Positions 7,982 to 16,557 of a stretch of DNA of 64,000 bases are shown here, piece by piece. Positions within the stretch are counted from its first letter, which is position 1; every line of letters begins with the position of its first letter. Source of the DNA: Gottfriedia sp049568075 (GTDB taxonomy: Bacteria; Bacillota; Bacilli; Bacillales; Bacillaceae_G); NCBI GenBank assembly GCA_049568075.1, contig CP144911.1. The stretch is one strand, 5' to 3'. The notes beneath the pieces were generated by a model. That model was given only the letters and a program-made list of their open reading frames with translations. It made no database searches and had not been told where the DNA came from. The translations under genes were made by a program, and so were the position numbers.

Positions 7982-9505
7982 TTAAAATACTTTCTCAGCC
8001 ATAGTAGCCAATTTCTCAAGTGAACTCTTATCTACATCTTTATGCAATGAATTACCATGAGAATCCATTGTTACAACTGCTTTAAAGTCTTCAACTTGTA
8101 AGTGCCACATAGCTTCAGGAATACCAAACTCTAGGTAGTTTACGTCTTTTACTTCTTTAATACATTGTGAGTAGTATTGTGCTGCTCCACCAATTGCATT
8201 TAAATAAACGCCGCCGTGTTCTTCTAGAGCTTTTAATGTTTTTGCACCCATTCCGCCTTTACCGATTACAGCGCGAATGCCGAATTTTTTCATGATATCG
8301 CCTTGGTATGGCTCCTCACGAATACTTGTTGTTGGACCAGCTGCTTTAATGTGATATTTGCCTTCTTCATCTTTTAATACTACAGGTCCACAGTGGTAAA
8401 TAATTTGTCCATTTAAATCGACTGGGCAATCATGATCTTTTAAATGATGGTGGATTGCATCGCGTCCAGTGTACATCATGCCACTAATTGAAACTACATC
8501 TCCAACTTTTAAATCACGGATTTGTTCTTCTGTAATTGGAGCTACTAATTTTACTTCGCGTGGTGCTTCTGTCGTTTCATCAGTTTCATTTGTAAAACTA
8601 ATTTCTTCTCCTTCGCGATATAACCATTCTGAAATATCACCAGTTTCAGGATTAATTTTCATTCCTAAACGACGGAATGCCCAGCAGTTATAAGCTACTG
8701 ATACGAAGAAGCTCGCAGGTAAACGGTTCATTACACCGATTTTACAGCCAAGTAGAGTTGTTTCTCCACCAAAGCCCATTGTTCCTACGCCAAGCTTGTT
8801 AGCATTTTCCAAAATGTAATCTTCCATTGCTTTAAGCTCTGGAATTGAATTTTCATCATCAGATAAACGGAATAATTGATCCTTTGCTAGCTCATAACCG
8901 CTAGTACGGTCGCCACCAATACCAACTCCGATGAAGCCTGCGCTACAGCCTTGTCCTTGTGCTTGGTATACGCTGTGTAAAATACATTTACGGATACCGT
9001 CTAAATCACGACCTGCTTTTCCAAGTCCTTCAAGTTCGCATGGTAAGCTGTATTGAATGTTTTTATTTTCACATCCGCCACCTTTTAAGATTAAGCGAAT
9101 ATCGATATAGTCACTCTCATGTTGCTCAAATTTAACAACTGGAGTACCTGGTCCTAAGTTATTTCCGCTGTTTTTACCAAATAAAGAATCTACAGAGTTA
9201 GAACGTAGCTTACCATCTTTTGTAGCTTGTTCAATTGCAGCATAAATTGCTTCTTTTATCACAAGTTGGTTTACCCCAACTGGCGTTTTCACTTTAAAAG
9301 TTGGCATACCCGTATCTTGGCAAATTGGTGAAACATCGCCTTCAGCCATCATAATATTGTTTGTAATCGTTTCCAATGCGATGGCGCTTCTTGTACCTAC
9401 AGTTTCACTTGCTTTAGCTTGTCTGATTGCTTTACGTACGTCTTTTGGTAGATTTGTTGATGTTTCGACAATTAATTGATAAATACTTTCCTGTATGTGT
9501 TGCAT
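7982..9505 (-). CDS. fumA: Class I (iron-sulfur) fumarate hydratase
   Basis: Converts fumarate and malate in the TCA cycle using an oxygen-sensitive [4Fe-4S] cluster. At 507 aa it is the single-chain class I form. The N-terminal part (about 10-280) has SPICQDTGMPTFKV, KGGGCENKNIQYSLPCELEG, GQGCSAGFIGVGIGGDR and GFGGETTLLGC, with the likely cluster cysteines. The C-terminal part (about 330-500) has MYTGRDAIHHHLKDHDCPVD, CGPVV and GIRAVIGKGGMGAKT. Start ATG 9505 has GGGGGA six bases upstream; an ATG five bases earlier is out of frame. It is monocistronic between two terminators. Confidence 0.95.
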   Translation of the reverse strand: MQHIQESIYQLIVETSTNLPKDVRKAIRQAKASETVGTRSAIALETITNNIMMAEGDVSPICQDTGMPTFKVKTPVGVNQLVIKEAIYAAIEQATKDGKLRSNSVDSLFGKNSGNNLGPGTPVVKFEQHESDYIDIRLILKGGGCENKNIQYSLPCELEGLGKAGRDLDGIRKCILHSVYQAQGQGCSAGFIGVGIGGDRTSGYELAKDQLFRLSDDENSIPELKAMEDYILENANKLGVGTMGFGGETTLLGCKIGVMNRLPASFFVSVAYNCWAFRRLGMKINPETGDISEWLYREGEEISFTNETDETTEAPREVKLVAPITEEQIRDLKVGDVVSISGMMYTGRDAIHHHLKDHDCPVDLNGQIIYHCGPVVLKDEEGKYHIKAAGPTTSIREEPYQGDIMKKFGIRAVIGKGGMGAKTLKALEEHGGVYLNAIGGAAQYYSQCIKEVKDVNYLEFGIPEAMWHLQVEDFKAVVTMDSHGNSLHKDVDKSSLEKLATMAEKVF

Positions 9506-9592
9506 TCATGCTCCCCCTTAAAACCCTTTATAAAAATACTGAATGTTCCCCTCTTCATTATAATACAATTTTTAATAAACGGAATAAAAAAA

Positions 9593-9621
9593 GCCCTTCA
9601 GAATTAGTTTCTGATTTGGGC
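9593..9621 (-). terminator. Second terminator-like hairpin downstream of yfjT
   Basis: GCCC (9593-9596) and GGGC (9618-9621) close an extended stem that also includes TCAGAA/TTCTGA; seven Ts follow on the minus strand. It may back up the yfjT terminator or insulate fumA. Confidence 0.6.
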
Positions 9622-9672
9622 AAATATTTAGCTACTTCTATTGTTAACAATTAGACTATGTTCGCTTTCCAA

Positions 9673-9697
9673 TAAAAAAAGCCCATTATAATGGACT
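9673..9697 (-). terminator. Intrinsic terminator of yfjT
   Basis: CCATTATAATGG core flanked by AG/CT on the minus strand, then seven Ts. It begins at the yfjT stop codon. Confidence 0.7.
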
Positions 9698-9864
9698 CAA
9701 TCTGGGCGATTTACTTCACGACATTTACTTTCTAAGTCATCTAGAACTGATAATAATTGATCTAGCTCTTCTAAGCTTACTTCTTCAGCTTCTAATGATT
9801 CGATTGTTTCCATTACTGAATTAAAACGTTCTTTAATATAGGATAATTGTTCTGTGTTTGACAT
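9697..9864 (-). CDS. yfjT: YfjT, small SE1561-family protein
   Basis: A 55-residue acidic protein, MSNTEQLSYIKERF... to ...CREVNRPD, that runs from ATG 9864 (AAAGGA nine bases upstream) to TGA 9697. Most of it is two amphipathic helices rich in Glu and Leu (SLEAEEVSLEELDQLLSVL). Size, composition and position between pdaA and yfkAB match B. subtilis YfjT of the SE1561 family; its function is unknown. It has its own terminator. Confidence 0.8.
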   Translation of the reverse strand: MSNTEQLSYIKERFNSVMETIESLEAEEVSLEELDQLLSVLDDLESKCREVNRPD

Positions 9865-10062
9865 GAAATGATCGTCCTTTCTAATACAATTGCTAATAAT
9901 ATTGTACCCTTATTCTCCTATATATCGTAAACTTTCGACATTTTTTTAAATTTTAGGAAGTTATTCCTATACAAGGTTTCACTTTCTTTCTTATAATAGT
10001 TGAGGAAAATTAAATTAGTCTAATACTTATGGGTGCAGTTTTGTACCTAAAGGAGTAATCAA

Positions 10063-11190
10063 ATGAAAAAATTATTACAACAAATAACGCCTACATATGA
10101 TCCTTGGGAAGCGTATTTAGATGTTGAAGAGTATGGTAAAAACATACTTACAAATGTAGAGTTTACGACTACAACGATTTGTAATATGCGCTGTGAGCAT
10201 TGTGCTGTCGGATATACTTTACAACCAAAGGATCCAAATCCACTACCTATTGAGCTAGTATTAAATCGCTTAGAAGAGATTGAGAAGCTTCGTTGTATTA
10301 GTATCACTGGTGGAGAACCGATGCTTTCAAATAAAATGTTGAACGGATACGTTGTGCCTTTATTGAAGTATGCACATGAACGTGGCGTACGTACTCAAAT
10401 TAATTCAAATCTAACATTAGATTTTGAAAGATACGAAAAAATAATTCCTTATTTAGACGTTCTACATATCTCTCATAACTGGGGAACTGTTGATGAATTT
10501 GTAGAAGCAGGATTTGCGATGATGGAACGTAAGCCGACATATGCGCAGCGTGCTAAATTATTCGAAAACATGATTGAAAATAGCCGAAGACTTGCTGATG
10601 CTGGAGTTATGGTTTCCGCTGAAACAATGTTAAACAAACGTACTCTTCCATACTTAGAAAAAATCCATCGTCAAATTATAGAAGAAATGAAATGTCAGAG
10701 GCACGAAGTTCACCCTATGTATGCCAGCGATTTCGCTAGTACATTAGAAGTCCTGACAAAATCAGAGCTACGCGAAGCAATTTCAACTTTACTTGATGTA
10801 CGTGATGAAAATATTTGGATGTTATTTGGTACTCTGCCATTTTATCCATGTAGTGATGATCAAAACGATTTAGACATCATTCAGAGATTATATAATAGTA
10901 AAAATGTAACATTACGAAATGACCCTGATGGTCGTTCTCGCTTAAATGTAAATGTATTTGATGGTAGCATCATCGTTACTGACTTTGGTGATGTACCTCA
11001 TCTAGGAAATATTCAAACCCATACATTACAAGAAGCATATGATACTTGGACATTATCAAAAACTGCAAATGAACTAAGCTGTCATTGTCCAGCAGTTAAA
11101 TGCTTAGGTCCAAATATTCTTGTAAAAAACAGCTATTATCCTGAAACTGATTTTTCGAATAAAAGTACTAAGATTTTAAAGGGAAATTAA
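10063..11190 (+). CDS. yfkAB: YfkAB, radical SAM protein with C-terminal CxCxxxxC motif
   Basis: Radical SAM enzyme of unknown substrate. The cluster motif CNMRCEHC gives CxxxCxxC at C40, C44 and C47. The SAM-binding GGEP follows in ITGGEPMLSNKM. A second cysteine set near the C-terminus, SCHCPAVKCLG (about 345-356), is the family's CxCxxxxC signature and may hold an auxiliary cluster. Length 375 aa matches the fused YfkAB form. AAAGGAG lies 7 bases before ATG. It is monocistronic, in the conserved yfk position. Confidence 0.92.
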   Translation: MKKLLQQITPTYDPWEAYLDVEEYGKNILTNVEFTTTTICNMRCEHCAVGYTLQPKDPNPLPIELVLNRLEEIEKLRCISITGGEPMLSNKMLNGYVVPLLKYAHERGVRTQINSNLTLDFERYEKIIPYLDVLHISHNWGTVDEFVEAGFAMMERKPTYAQRAKLFENMIENSRRLADAGVMVSAETMLNKRTLPYLEKIHRQIIEEMKCQRHEVHPMYASDFASTLEVLTKSELREAISTLLDVRDENIWMLFGTLPFYPCSDDQNDLDIIQRLYNSKNVTLRNDPDGRSRLNVNVFDGSIIVTDFGDVPHLGNIQTHTLQEAYDTWTLSKTANELSCHCPAVKCLGPNILVKNSYYPETDFSNKSTKILKGN

Positions 11191-11204
11191 ACACTAAAAA
11201 AAGA

Positions 11205-11233
11205 GCATGTCATATTTATGGCATGTTTTTTTG
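11205..11233 (+). terminator. Intrinsic terminator of yfkAB
   Basis: CATGTCAT/ATGGCATG (8 bp, one wobble) with a 4-base loop, followed by seven Ts. Confidence 0.8.
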
Positions 11234-11265
11234 TACCAAAAAAGCTAAGTGTTTGTTCAAAAACA

Positions 11266-11300
11266 AAATCCACAAGGAAAATGATTTACCTTGTGGATTT
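11266..11300 (-). terminator. Intrinsic terminator of yfkD
   Basis: AAATCCACAAGG and its complement (11266-11277 with 11289-11300) make a 12-bp stem just past the yfkD stop; a T-rich tract follows on the minus strand. Confidence 0.85.
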
Positions 11301-11305
11301 CTCTA

Positions 11306-12109
11306 TTATCTAGGGTGTGGTGAAGCGAAATAACCAAACGAAACATAATCCTGAACAGGAATCCATGCACCTACACCTTGTGATACTATATTTTTAACTT
11401 GTAGGCTTCTTTTATTACCTTTTAAGATTAAGTACACTTCTCCAAATGTAACTTTTCCTTTTTCATTAACTGCAGGAGCATAAGCATATAAATAGCCGAG
11501 TTGCTTTGGTGGTACATTATATACTCTCTCGTTTTTAGTTCCAGCTCCAACAACTGTTTGGAATGCAAGTGGAAGAGTTGTTTTCTCTGATGCATCGTGC
11601 ATCATTAAATTAATCACATCATCCGCATTCCTTACTTTAGCAGTTAATCCACCTTTAACAATCTGTTGCGAATTTTGGTAGTATTTTAGTCGTCTGTACG
11701 CTTTTTCTCCTCTATTATCCAAAAAGTTTGTATTAATTTTTTTATATTGCCAATTGATTGTTGTCTCATTTGATTCGTAATTTAAAGGAAAAACCCCTAA
11801 GAAAATTCTCGCATTATAGCCTACTGCAAATGGTGCTTTGCTGACAGAGGATTCATTAAACATACGAATTAGATTTGGATTCTCAATTTTTACATTTGAC
11901 GAATCTAATAACTGCTTAGCTAATCCCCCTGGTTGAAGTTCCGGCAGGTCTTGAGTTGGATTAGGGTAAGTATTCTCTTTTGTCACATTTGCAGCCGAAC
12001 GTGGGACTTTAATATCTGAATTAGCTGCAAAAGTTGTTTGTCCATTATTTAAGGAAATAATTAAAATAGCTATATTAACAAGAACGAATGGCTTAAACCA
12101 TTTAGACAT
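11306..12109 (-). CDS. yfkD: YfkD-family secreted protein
   Basis: Secreted or lipid-exposed protein of unknown function. A signal peptide covers about the first 30 residues (hydrophobic FVLVNIAILIISL, cleavage likely after TTFAA). The mature part has IDN-type beta segments ending in GVGAWIPVQDYVSFGYFASP, typical of the YfkD family. ATG 12115 is only one base from AAGGGG, so ATG 12109, seven bases away, is preferred. It is followed by its own terminator. Context yfkAB-yfkD-yfkE matches B. subtilis. Confidence 0.85.
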   Translation of the reverse strand: MSKWFKPFVLVNIAILIISLNNGQTTFAANSDIKVPRSAANVTKENTYPNPTQDLPELQPGGLAKQLLDSSNVKIENPNLIRMFNESSVSKAPFAVGYNARIFLGVFPLNYESNETTINWQYKKINTNFLDNRGEKAYRRLKYYQNSQQIVKGGLTAKVRNADDVINLMMHDASEKTTLPLAFQTVVGAGTKNERVYNVPPKQLGYLYAYAPAVNEKGKVTFGEVYLILKGNKRSLQVKNIVSQGVGAWIPVQDYVSFGYFASPHPR

Positions 12110-12199
12110 ATTCATGCCCCTTTCACAAATAAGGAAATTATTACTCTTAGCATGAACATTTTATGTAAATATATGTATTCCTTAAAATGAAAAATTTTG

Positions 12200-12808
12200 C
12201 TATGAAATCAGCTTAATATATAGTTTCTCAATTGGACCTCTTAATTTCTGTAAAATAGGTCCAATACTGAATGTAATTAAGACGGTTCCGATTCCAATTG
12301 GACCTTTTAGAAGAAATGCCAATACTAAAGCAAACACTTCACCGATCGTTTTTGCCACGCCTAAACTTACCCCGAACCGTTTGTTTAGCGAGATCATTAA
12401 ATCATCTATTGGACTTAACGGAAACTTCGCTTGCAAATAAATCGCAATACCTATAGTCATACTTAAAATAGCTAGTACTAATTGAATATATCTAGTGACC
12501 ATATTTGAATCAAATAAATGCTCCGACTCTACAGTTAGCCAAAAATCAAGAAATCGTCCAATTAAAATAAACGTAATCGCAGCAAGCCAATCCGGTCTTT
12601 TCTTTTGTAAAAAAGCATTTACAAACAATAGTATTGATGAGTTAATGATAATCCAATTACCAACAGATAAGCCAAAGGTTTTCGACTCACCAACAGCTAA
12701 TGCATCCCATGCACTAGCTCCAAGTCCAGCTTTAATGGCTAAACTAATTCCTAAAGTTAAAAATAGTAATCCAATTAAATAAAATAGAATTCTTATTATT
12801 ATTTTCAA
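12200..12808 (-). CDS. YczE/YyaS/YitT-family membrane protein
   Basis: A 202-residue integral membrane protein with about five hydrophobic segments. The start RILFYLIGLLFLTLGISLAI, then KAGLGASAWDAL and GLSVGNWIIINS, are the family signature. No enzymatic residues are evident; function is unknown. It lies 19 bp downstream of the CAX antiporter gene and is probably in its operon. Confidence 0.8.
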   Translation of the reverse strand: MKIIIRILFYLIGLLFLTLGISLAIKAGLGASAWDALAVGESKTFGLSVGNWIIINSSILLFVNAFLQKKRPDWLAAITFILIGRFLDFWLTVESEHLFDSNMVTRYIQLVLAILSMTIGIAIYLQAKFPLSPIDDLMISLNKRFGVSLGVAKTIGEVFALVLAFLLKGPIGIGTVLITFSIGPILQKLRGPIEKLYIKLIS

Positions 12809-12827
12809 GTATTACCACCTTCATTTT

Positions 12828-13886
12828 TTATAGTAAGTAGAAACCAATCCCCATAATCAAATAAGCAGCTAATAGGGTTAACCCTTCAAACCAGTTTGTA
12901 TCTCCATCATTCATAATCGCAATTGTTAAAAATACGGAAGTGATCATCGAAATTAATTCCGGCATGGAAAATATTAATGGCATTCTTTCCCCAATAAACA
13001 ATGAACAAATCACTAACACTGGCGCAACGAACATGGCAATTTGTAATGATGAACCAACAGCAATTTCTACCGAAACCCCTACTTTATTTTTATATGCCAT
13101 CACAATTGCAGAAGCATGTTCAGCCGCGTTACCAACGATTGCAACAACGATTATACCGATAAATAATTCAGTCCATCCAAACTTATCACCCACTGTCGTA
13201 AACGTGTGAACTAGCTTCTCTGAAACATATCCAACTGCTACAGTAGCTAACGCTAAAATAATCATGGCTTTCCCTGTTTTCCACTCAGCTTCTTCATGCT
13301 CTTCTACGATCTCTTGATTTTTAGCTACGTACACCCCACGATGTGTAACTAATTTGAAGTAAAGTGCAGCTAAGTATAAAACCATTAAAACAATCGAAAC
13401 GCCTACACTAAGTGTCATCTTATCATTTGCAGTCATTTTAACTGAAAAAATTTCAGGAATGACAAAGGCTAGTACTACCGCAAAAATCAACAAGCCTGAA
13501 TTATGTCTCGCATCGTAAACATTAAAGCTTTGACGTTTATATTTTAATCCACCAATAAAAAAGGATAGTCCACCTACAAGTAGTAAGTTTCCTATTACAG
13601 AACCTGTTAATGATGCTAATACTACTTCCGATAAACCATTTTGTAATGCAAAAATCGCGATAATTAACTCTACCGCATTCCCGAATGTTGCATTTAAAAG
13701 TCCCCCAATTCTCGGGCCAGCTGCAATCGCTAAACTTTCAGTAGCTCTTCCCATAATGCCAGCTAATGCAATAATCGTTAAACAGTAAATGATAAATAAT
13801 AAAATCTCGCTCCAATGCATTAAGCTCCCAATTACCGATAATGGTACACCGATAAATGTAACAATAAAAAATAAACGATGAGCCAT
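12828..13886 (-). CDS. yfkE: CAX-family cation/proton antiporter (YfkE/ChaA-like)
   Basis: Exchanges Ca2+ (possibly other cations) for H+ across the membrane. Of 352 aa, about eleven are predicted hydrophobic spans. Two inverted repeat motifs typical of CAX carriers are visible: GLLNATFGNAVELIIAIFAL (about 62-82) and GNAAEHASAIVMAYKNKVG (about 253-271) with the key glutamates. An acidic loop (EEHEEAE) separates the halves. AGGAGGTAATT precedes ATG 13886. It heads the minus-strand pair with the YczE-type gene. Confidence 0.9.
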   Translation of the reverse strand: MAHRLFFIVTFIGVPLSVIGSLMHWSEILLFIIYCLTIIALAGIMGRATESLAIAAGPRIGGLLNATFGNAVELIIAIFALQNGLSEVVLASLTGSVIGNLLLVGGLSFFIGGLKYKRQSFNVYDARHNSGLLIFAVVLAFVIPEIFSVKMTANDKMTLSVGVSIVLMVLYLAALYFKLVTHRGVYVAKNQEIVEEHEEAEWKTGKAMIILALATVAVGYVSEKLVHTFTTVGDKFGWTELFIGIIVVAIVGNAAEHASAIVMAYKNKVGVSVEIAVGSSLQIAMFVAPVLVICSLFIGERMPLIFSMPELISMITSVFLTIAIMNDGDTNWFEGLTLLAAYLIMGIGFYLL

Positions 13887-14122
13887 AATTACCTCCTAAA
13901 TAAAATTCCTTATAAATATCATATGCAAAAGACTTAAAAAAATAGGTTTAAATGTAAAACAATTAACAAACACTTAAAGTGTTGATGGCAAAGTTCATCG
14001 ATTATACCTATATTGCTCAAAGGATTATGACCTCGAGAACTAGAATTACTTATGTTGAAGATTCGGTTGGTAGAATGGATTTCTACCTTCCCTTCTTCTG
14101 AACTAGGAGGGAGTTAATAAAA

Positions 14123-14533
14123 ATGATTCAAGAAAATATTATGAAGGTGCTTAAGGCGAAACAATTAGGTCTATTTACAACCATTCGTGAAGACTTTCCG
14201 CATAGTTGTTATATGGTATTTTTCTTTAAAGGCCTAACACCTTATATCGCTACAAATAAGAATTCACAAAAAGTAGAAGATATAAAAAATAATCCAAACG
14301 TACATATACTACTTGGTCATGATGGTGACCGATTAGATGATAACTTTGTAGAGATGTTTGCAAGAGCTGAAGTAATTGAAAATGCAGGTCCTGAAGAGAA
14401 AGTATGGACTGAGGAATTGTCTAGATGGCTTGAAGGTCCCGAGGATCCTAATTATGTATTGATTCAAATGAATCCGGTTAAGATCGGTTATGTAGAGAAA
14501 GCAGGTACAGAGCCTACTTTTATAAATCTGTGA
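14123..14533 (+). CDS. Pyridoxamine 5'-phosphate oxidase-like FMN split-barrel protein
   Basis: A 136-residue protein with the split beta-barrel of the PNPOx-like family (FTTIREDFPHSCYMVFFF; TNKNSQKVEDIKNNPNVHILL). The NxxSxKVxxIxxNPxV block is the conserved flavin-binding stretch. Members include general stress proteins such as YdaG; cofactor and substrate here are not known. AGGAGGGAG lies about 9 bases before ATG. It is monocistronic with a terminator at 14540. Confidence 0.82.
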   Translation: MIQENIMKVLKAKQLGLFTTIREDFPHSCYMVFFFKGLTPYIATNKNSQKVEDIKNNPNVHILLGHDGDRLDDNFVEMFARAEVIENAGPEEKVWTEELSRWLEGPEDPNYVLIQMNPVKIGYVEKAGTEPTFINL

Positions 14534-14539
14534 AAAATG

Positions 14540-14576
14540 AAATCTTATCTAATTGAATTTAGGTAAGATTTTTTTG
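14540..14576 (+). terminator. Intrinsic terminator of the PNPOx-like gene
   Basis: AAATCTTATCTAA (14540-14552) pairs with 14559-14571 over 13 bp with one wobble, followed by a T run. Confidence 0.85.
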
Positions 14577-14617
14577 GTAAAAAAAGAATCAAATTTTCGT
14601 AAAAGGAGTAAAGTGAT

Positions 14618-14739
14618 GTTGATTTCCACTACGGTATGCTCGCTTTCCATGGGGCGGGACCTGAGCCTCCTCGGCGAGCCTGAGGTCTCAGCCTTCCCGC
14701 TTATCCCATAGGGGTCGAGCAACATCCACTCCAATCAAC
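14618..14739. repeat. GC-rich palindromic intergenic repeat of Bacillaceae
   Basis: A 122-bp element bounded by exact 7-bp inverted ends GTTGATT (14618-14624) and AATCAAC (14733-14739). It is clearly GC-richer than the surrounding DNA. Inside are CTCGCTTTCCATGGGGCGGG, nested stems (CTGAG/CTCAG; CCTC/GAGG) and CATCCACTCCAATC. I recall near-identical sequences scattered between genes in many Bacillaceae genomes; I know of no settled function. The rest of 14534-14993 shows no gene; 14740-14975 is AT-rich with nothing recognisable. Confidence 0.75.
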
Positions 14740-14980
14740 TTATTCATTAAAATAAGTCTGCATAAAAATCTACTTTACTATCTTTTACTTAGAGTAATAA
14801 CAGATCATTAATCAGATTTTCGAACATTAATTATAATATTTAAAATTCCGTGACTATAAACAGTTATAAGTGTTAATGTTCATTTAATTTAAGGTTTCTC
14901 TTGGCCTTTAATATTTCACACCTTGGAAATGGTTGTCTTTATAACTTCTTTCTTGTTAGCGTTTATTATCTCATACAAAA

Positions 14981-15012
14981 AAAATCCATTCGATTAAACT
15001 CGAATGGATTTT
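14981..15012 (-). terminator. Intrinsic terminator of galU-vanZ
   Basis: Arms 14981-14993 and 15000-15012 pair over 13 bp (AAATCCATTCGA). The vanZ stop codon is in the loop region and eight Ts follow on the minus strand. Confidence 0.85.
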
Positions 15013-15509
15013 TGAACTTTTGCTTTAAGCTTCTTACTTATTAATAAAAATATAGATGCTCCTATTAGTGCTCCGATTGAATCGATTACTACGTCTTGAA
15101 CTAACGGAGTTCGGTTTGCAGTGAAGGATTGGTGAAATTCATCAGAAGCTGCATAAAGGATTGAAAAAATTATGCCTACTAAAAAGGCTCTGTTCACATA
15201 AAGCTTTGCTAATCTTGTAGCAAAAAAGGCAAGTAAAAGATAGATTGAAAAATGTGATAGTTTACGAATAAAGAACTCTGTAAATCCTGCCACTCCAAGC
15301 TCTTTTATACTTACTTCATGTCCAGCGTAGTTAAAGTGGACAAAGGTAAAATGCTTCATTAGATCATATAAAAATGTAATGTGGCTTATTTCTGGTCTTA
15401 TATCTTGTTTTTCATACGGTGTTGCTGATGAATAAAAGATAATGCCAGCTATAAGGATCACAGGTATCCAGTATTTAATAAATGTTTTAAAAGAAATAGA
15501 ATTTTTCAT
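14994..15509 (-). CDS. VanZ-family membrane protein
   Basis: A 171-residue membrane protein with about four spans. The VanZ-like signature includes KLSHFSIYLLLAFFATRL, then AASDEFHQSFTANRTPLVQD and the final span GALIGASIFLLI. Family roles are varied (teicoplanin resistance, wall physiology) and the function here is unknown. It begins 13 bp after galU stops and lacks a strong ribosome site, so translation may be coupled to galU. Confidence 0.85.
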   Translation of the reverse strand: MKNSISFKTFIKYWIPVILIAGIIFYSSATPYEKQDIRPEISHITFLYDLMKHFTFVHFNYAGHEVSIKELGVAGFTEFFIRKLSHFSIYLLLAFFATRLAKLYVNRAFLVGIIFSILYAASDEFHQSFTANRTPLVQDVVIDSIGALIGASIFLLISKKLKAKVQKSIRV

Positions 15510-15522
15510 TCTTATTGATCTA

Positions 15523-16413
15523 TTAGCCTAATTCATTAATTTTTTGCTTTAAATAGTCTAATAAGTCATCTCTTAAATCATCACGTTGAAGTGCAAAATC
15601 GATCGATGTTGTAATAAATCCTAATTTTTCACCAACATCGTAGCGCTTACCTTCAAAGTCGTATGCAAATACTCGTTGAATTTTATTCAGCTTTTGAATT
15701 GCGTCTGTTAATTGGATTTCACCACCAGCTCCAACTTCTTGCTCTTCTAGGAATTCAAAAATTTCAGGAGTTAATAAATAACGTCCCATAATTGCTAAGT
15801 TTGATGGTTGAGTTCCTTTTGCTGGTTTTTCAACAAAATTACGAACTTGATAACGTCGACCATCTTTCTCAACTGGGTCAACAATACCATAACGATACGC
15901 TTCATCTTCAGGAACTTCTTGCACACCGATCACTGATGAATGAGTTAACTCGTACTGCTGAATTAATTGTTCAACACCTGGTACTTCTGCTTGAATAATA
16001 TCATCACCAAGTAGTACAGCAAATGGCTCATCTCCAATAAATTTACGAGCGCACCATACAGCATGTCCTAATCCTCTTGGCTCTTTTTGTCTAATATAAT
16101 GAATCTCTACTTTTGAAGACTCTTGTACTCTTTCAAGTATGTCATATTTCTTCTTTTCTAATAGATTTTGTTCTAATTCGAATGAAATATCAAAATGGTC
16201 CTCGATTGCACGTTTACCTTTACCAGTTACGATAATAATGTCTTCAATTCCTGCTTCAATTGCTTCTTCAATAATATATTGAATTGTTGGTTTGTCTACG
16301 ATTGGTAACATTTCTTTTGGCATTGCTTTTGTAGCCGGTAAGAAACGAGTACCTAATCCCGCTGCTGGGATAATGGCTTTACGTACTTTTTTTACTTTGT
16401 TATTATTTTCCAC
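15523..16413 (-). CDS. galU: UTP-glucose-1-phosphate uridylyltransferase (GtaB/GalU)
   Basis: Makes UDP-glucose from UTP and glucose-1-phosphate, the precursor for teichoic acid glucosylation, glycolipid anchors, UDP-Gal (GalE) and UDP-GlcA (Ugd), all served in this window. The nucleotidyltransferase motif KAIIPAAGLGTRFLPATKAM is at the N-terminus; VDKPTIQYIIEEA, FAVLLGDDI, FVEKP and AGGEIQLTDAI follow. About 297 aa, normal. Two GTG starts exist: the one at 16422 overlaps the AGGTGA ribosome site, so GTG 16413, five bases beyond it, is preferred. Paired with a VanZ gene. Confidence 0.95.
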   Translation of the reverse strand: MENNNKVKKVRKAIIPAAGLGTRFLPATKAMPKEMLPIVDKPTIQYIIEEAIEAGIEDIIIVTGKGKRAIEDHFDISFELEQNLLEKKKYDILERVQESSKVEIHYIRQKEPRGLGHAVWCARKFIGDEPFAVLLGDDIIQAEVPGVEQLIQQYELTHSSVIGVQEVPEDEAYRYGIVDPVEKDGRRYQVRNFVEKPAKGTQPSNLAIMGRYLLTPEIFEFLEEQEVGAGGEIQLTDAIQKLNKIQRVFAYDFEGKRYDVGEKLGFITTSIDFALQRDDLRDDLLDYLKQKINELG

Positions 16414-16510
16414 AATAATCACCTAATATTTTTTATAGTCTATATTAATAAAGTTTAAGCTTTTAATCATCACTCAACTGAATAATAAAGTATTTCATAT
16501 ATATAATGCA

Positions 16511-16541
16511 AGGAAACCTAAGCTTTTTCAAACTTAGGTAT
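16511..16541 (-). terminator. Weak terminator after tagGH
   Basis: ACCTAAG/CTTAGGT (7 bp) with a 10-base loop, followed only by TTTCCTT on the minus strand. Read-through to galU is possible. Confidence 0.45.
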
Positions 16542-16557
16542 CCCATAAACTATTTAA

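Noticed and set aside
9865..9960. Sigma-B promoter for yfjT (GTTTAC and GGGTAC)
   Set aside because: The spacing of 17 bp is too long for sigma-B (12-15 bp).
10059..10307. Minus-strand frame opposite yfkAB and similar antisense frames across the window
   Set aside because: Shadows of real genes in other frames; composition and lack of ribosome sites do not support them.
14549..14734. 61-codon minus-strand frame through the GC-rich repeat
   Set aside because: It is produced by the stop-poor GC-rich repeat; no ribosome site or recognisable protein.
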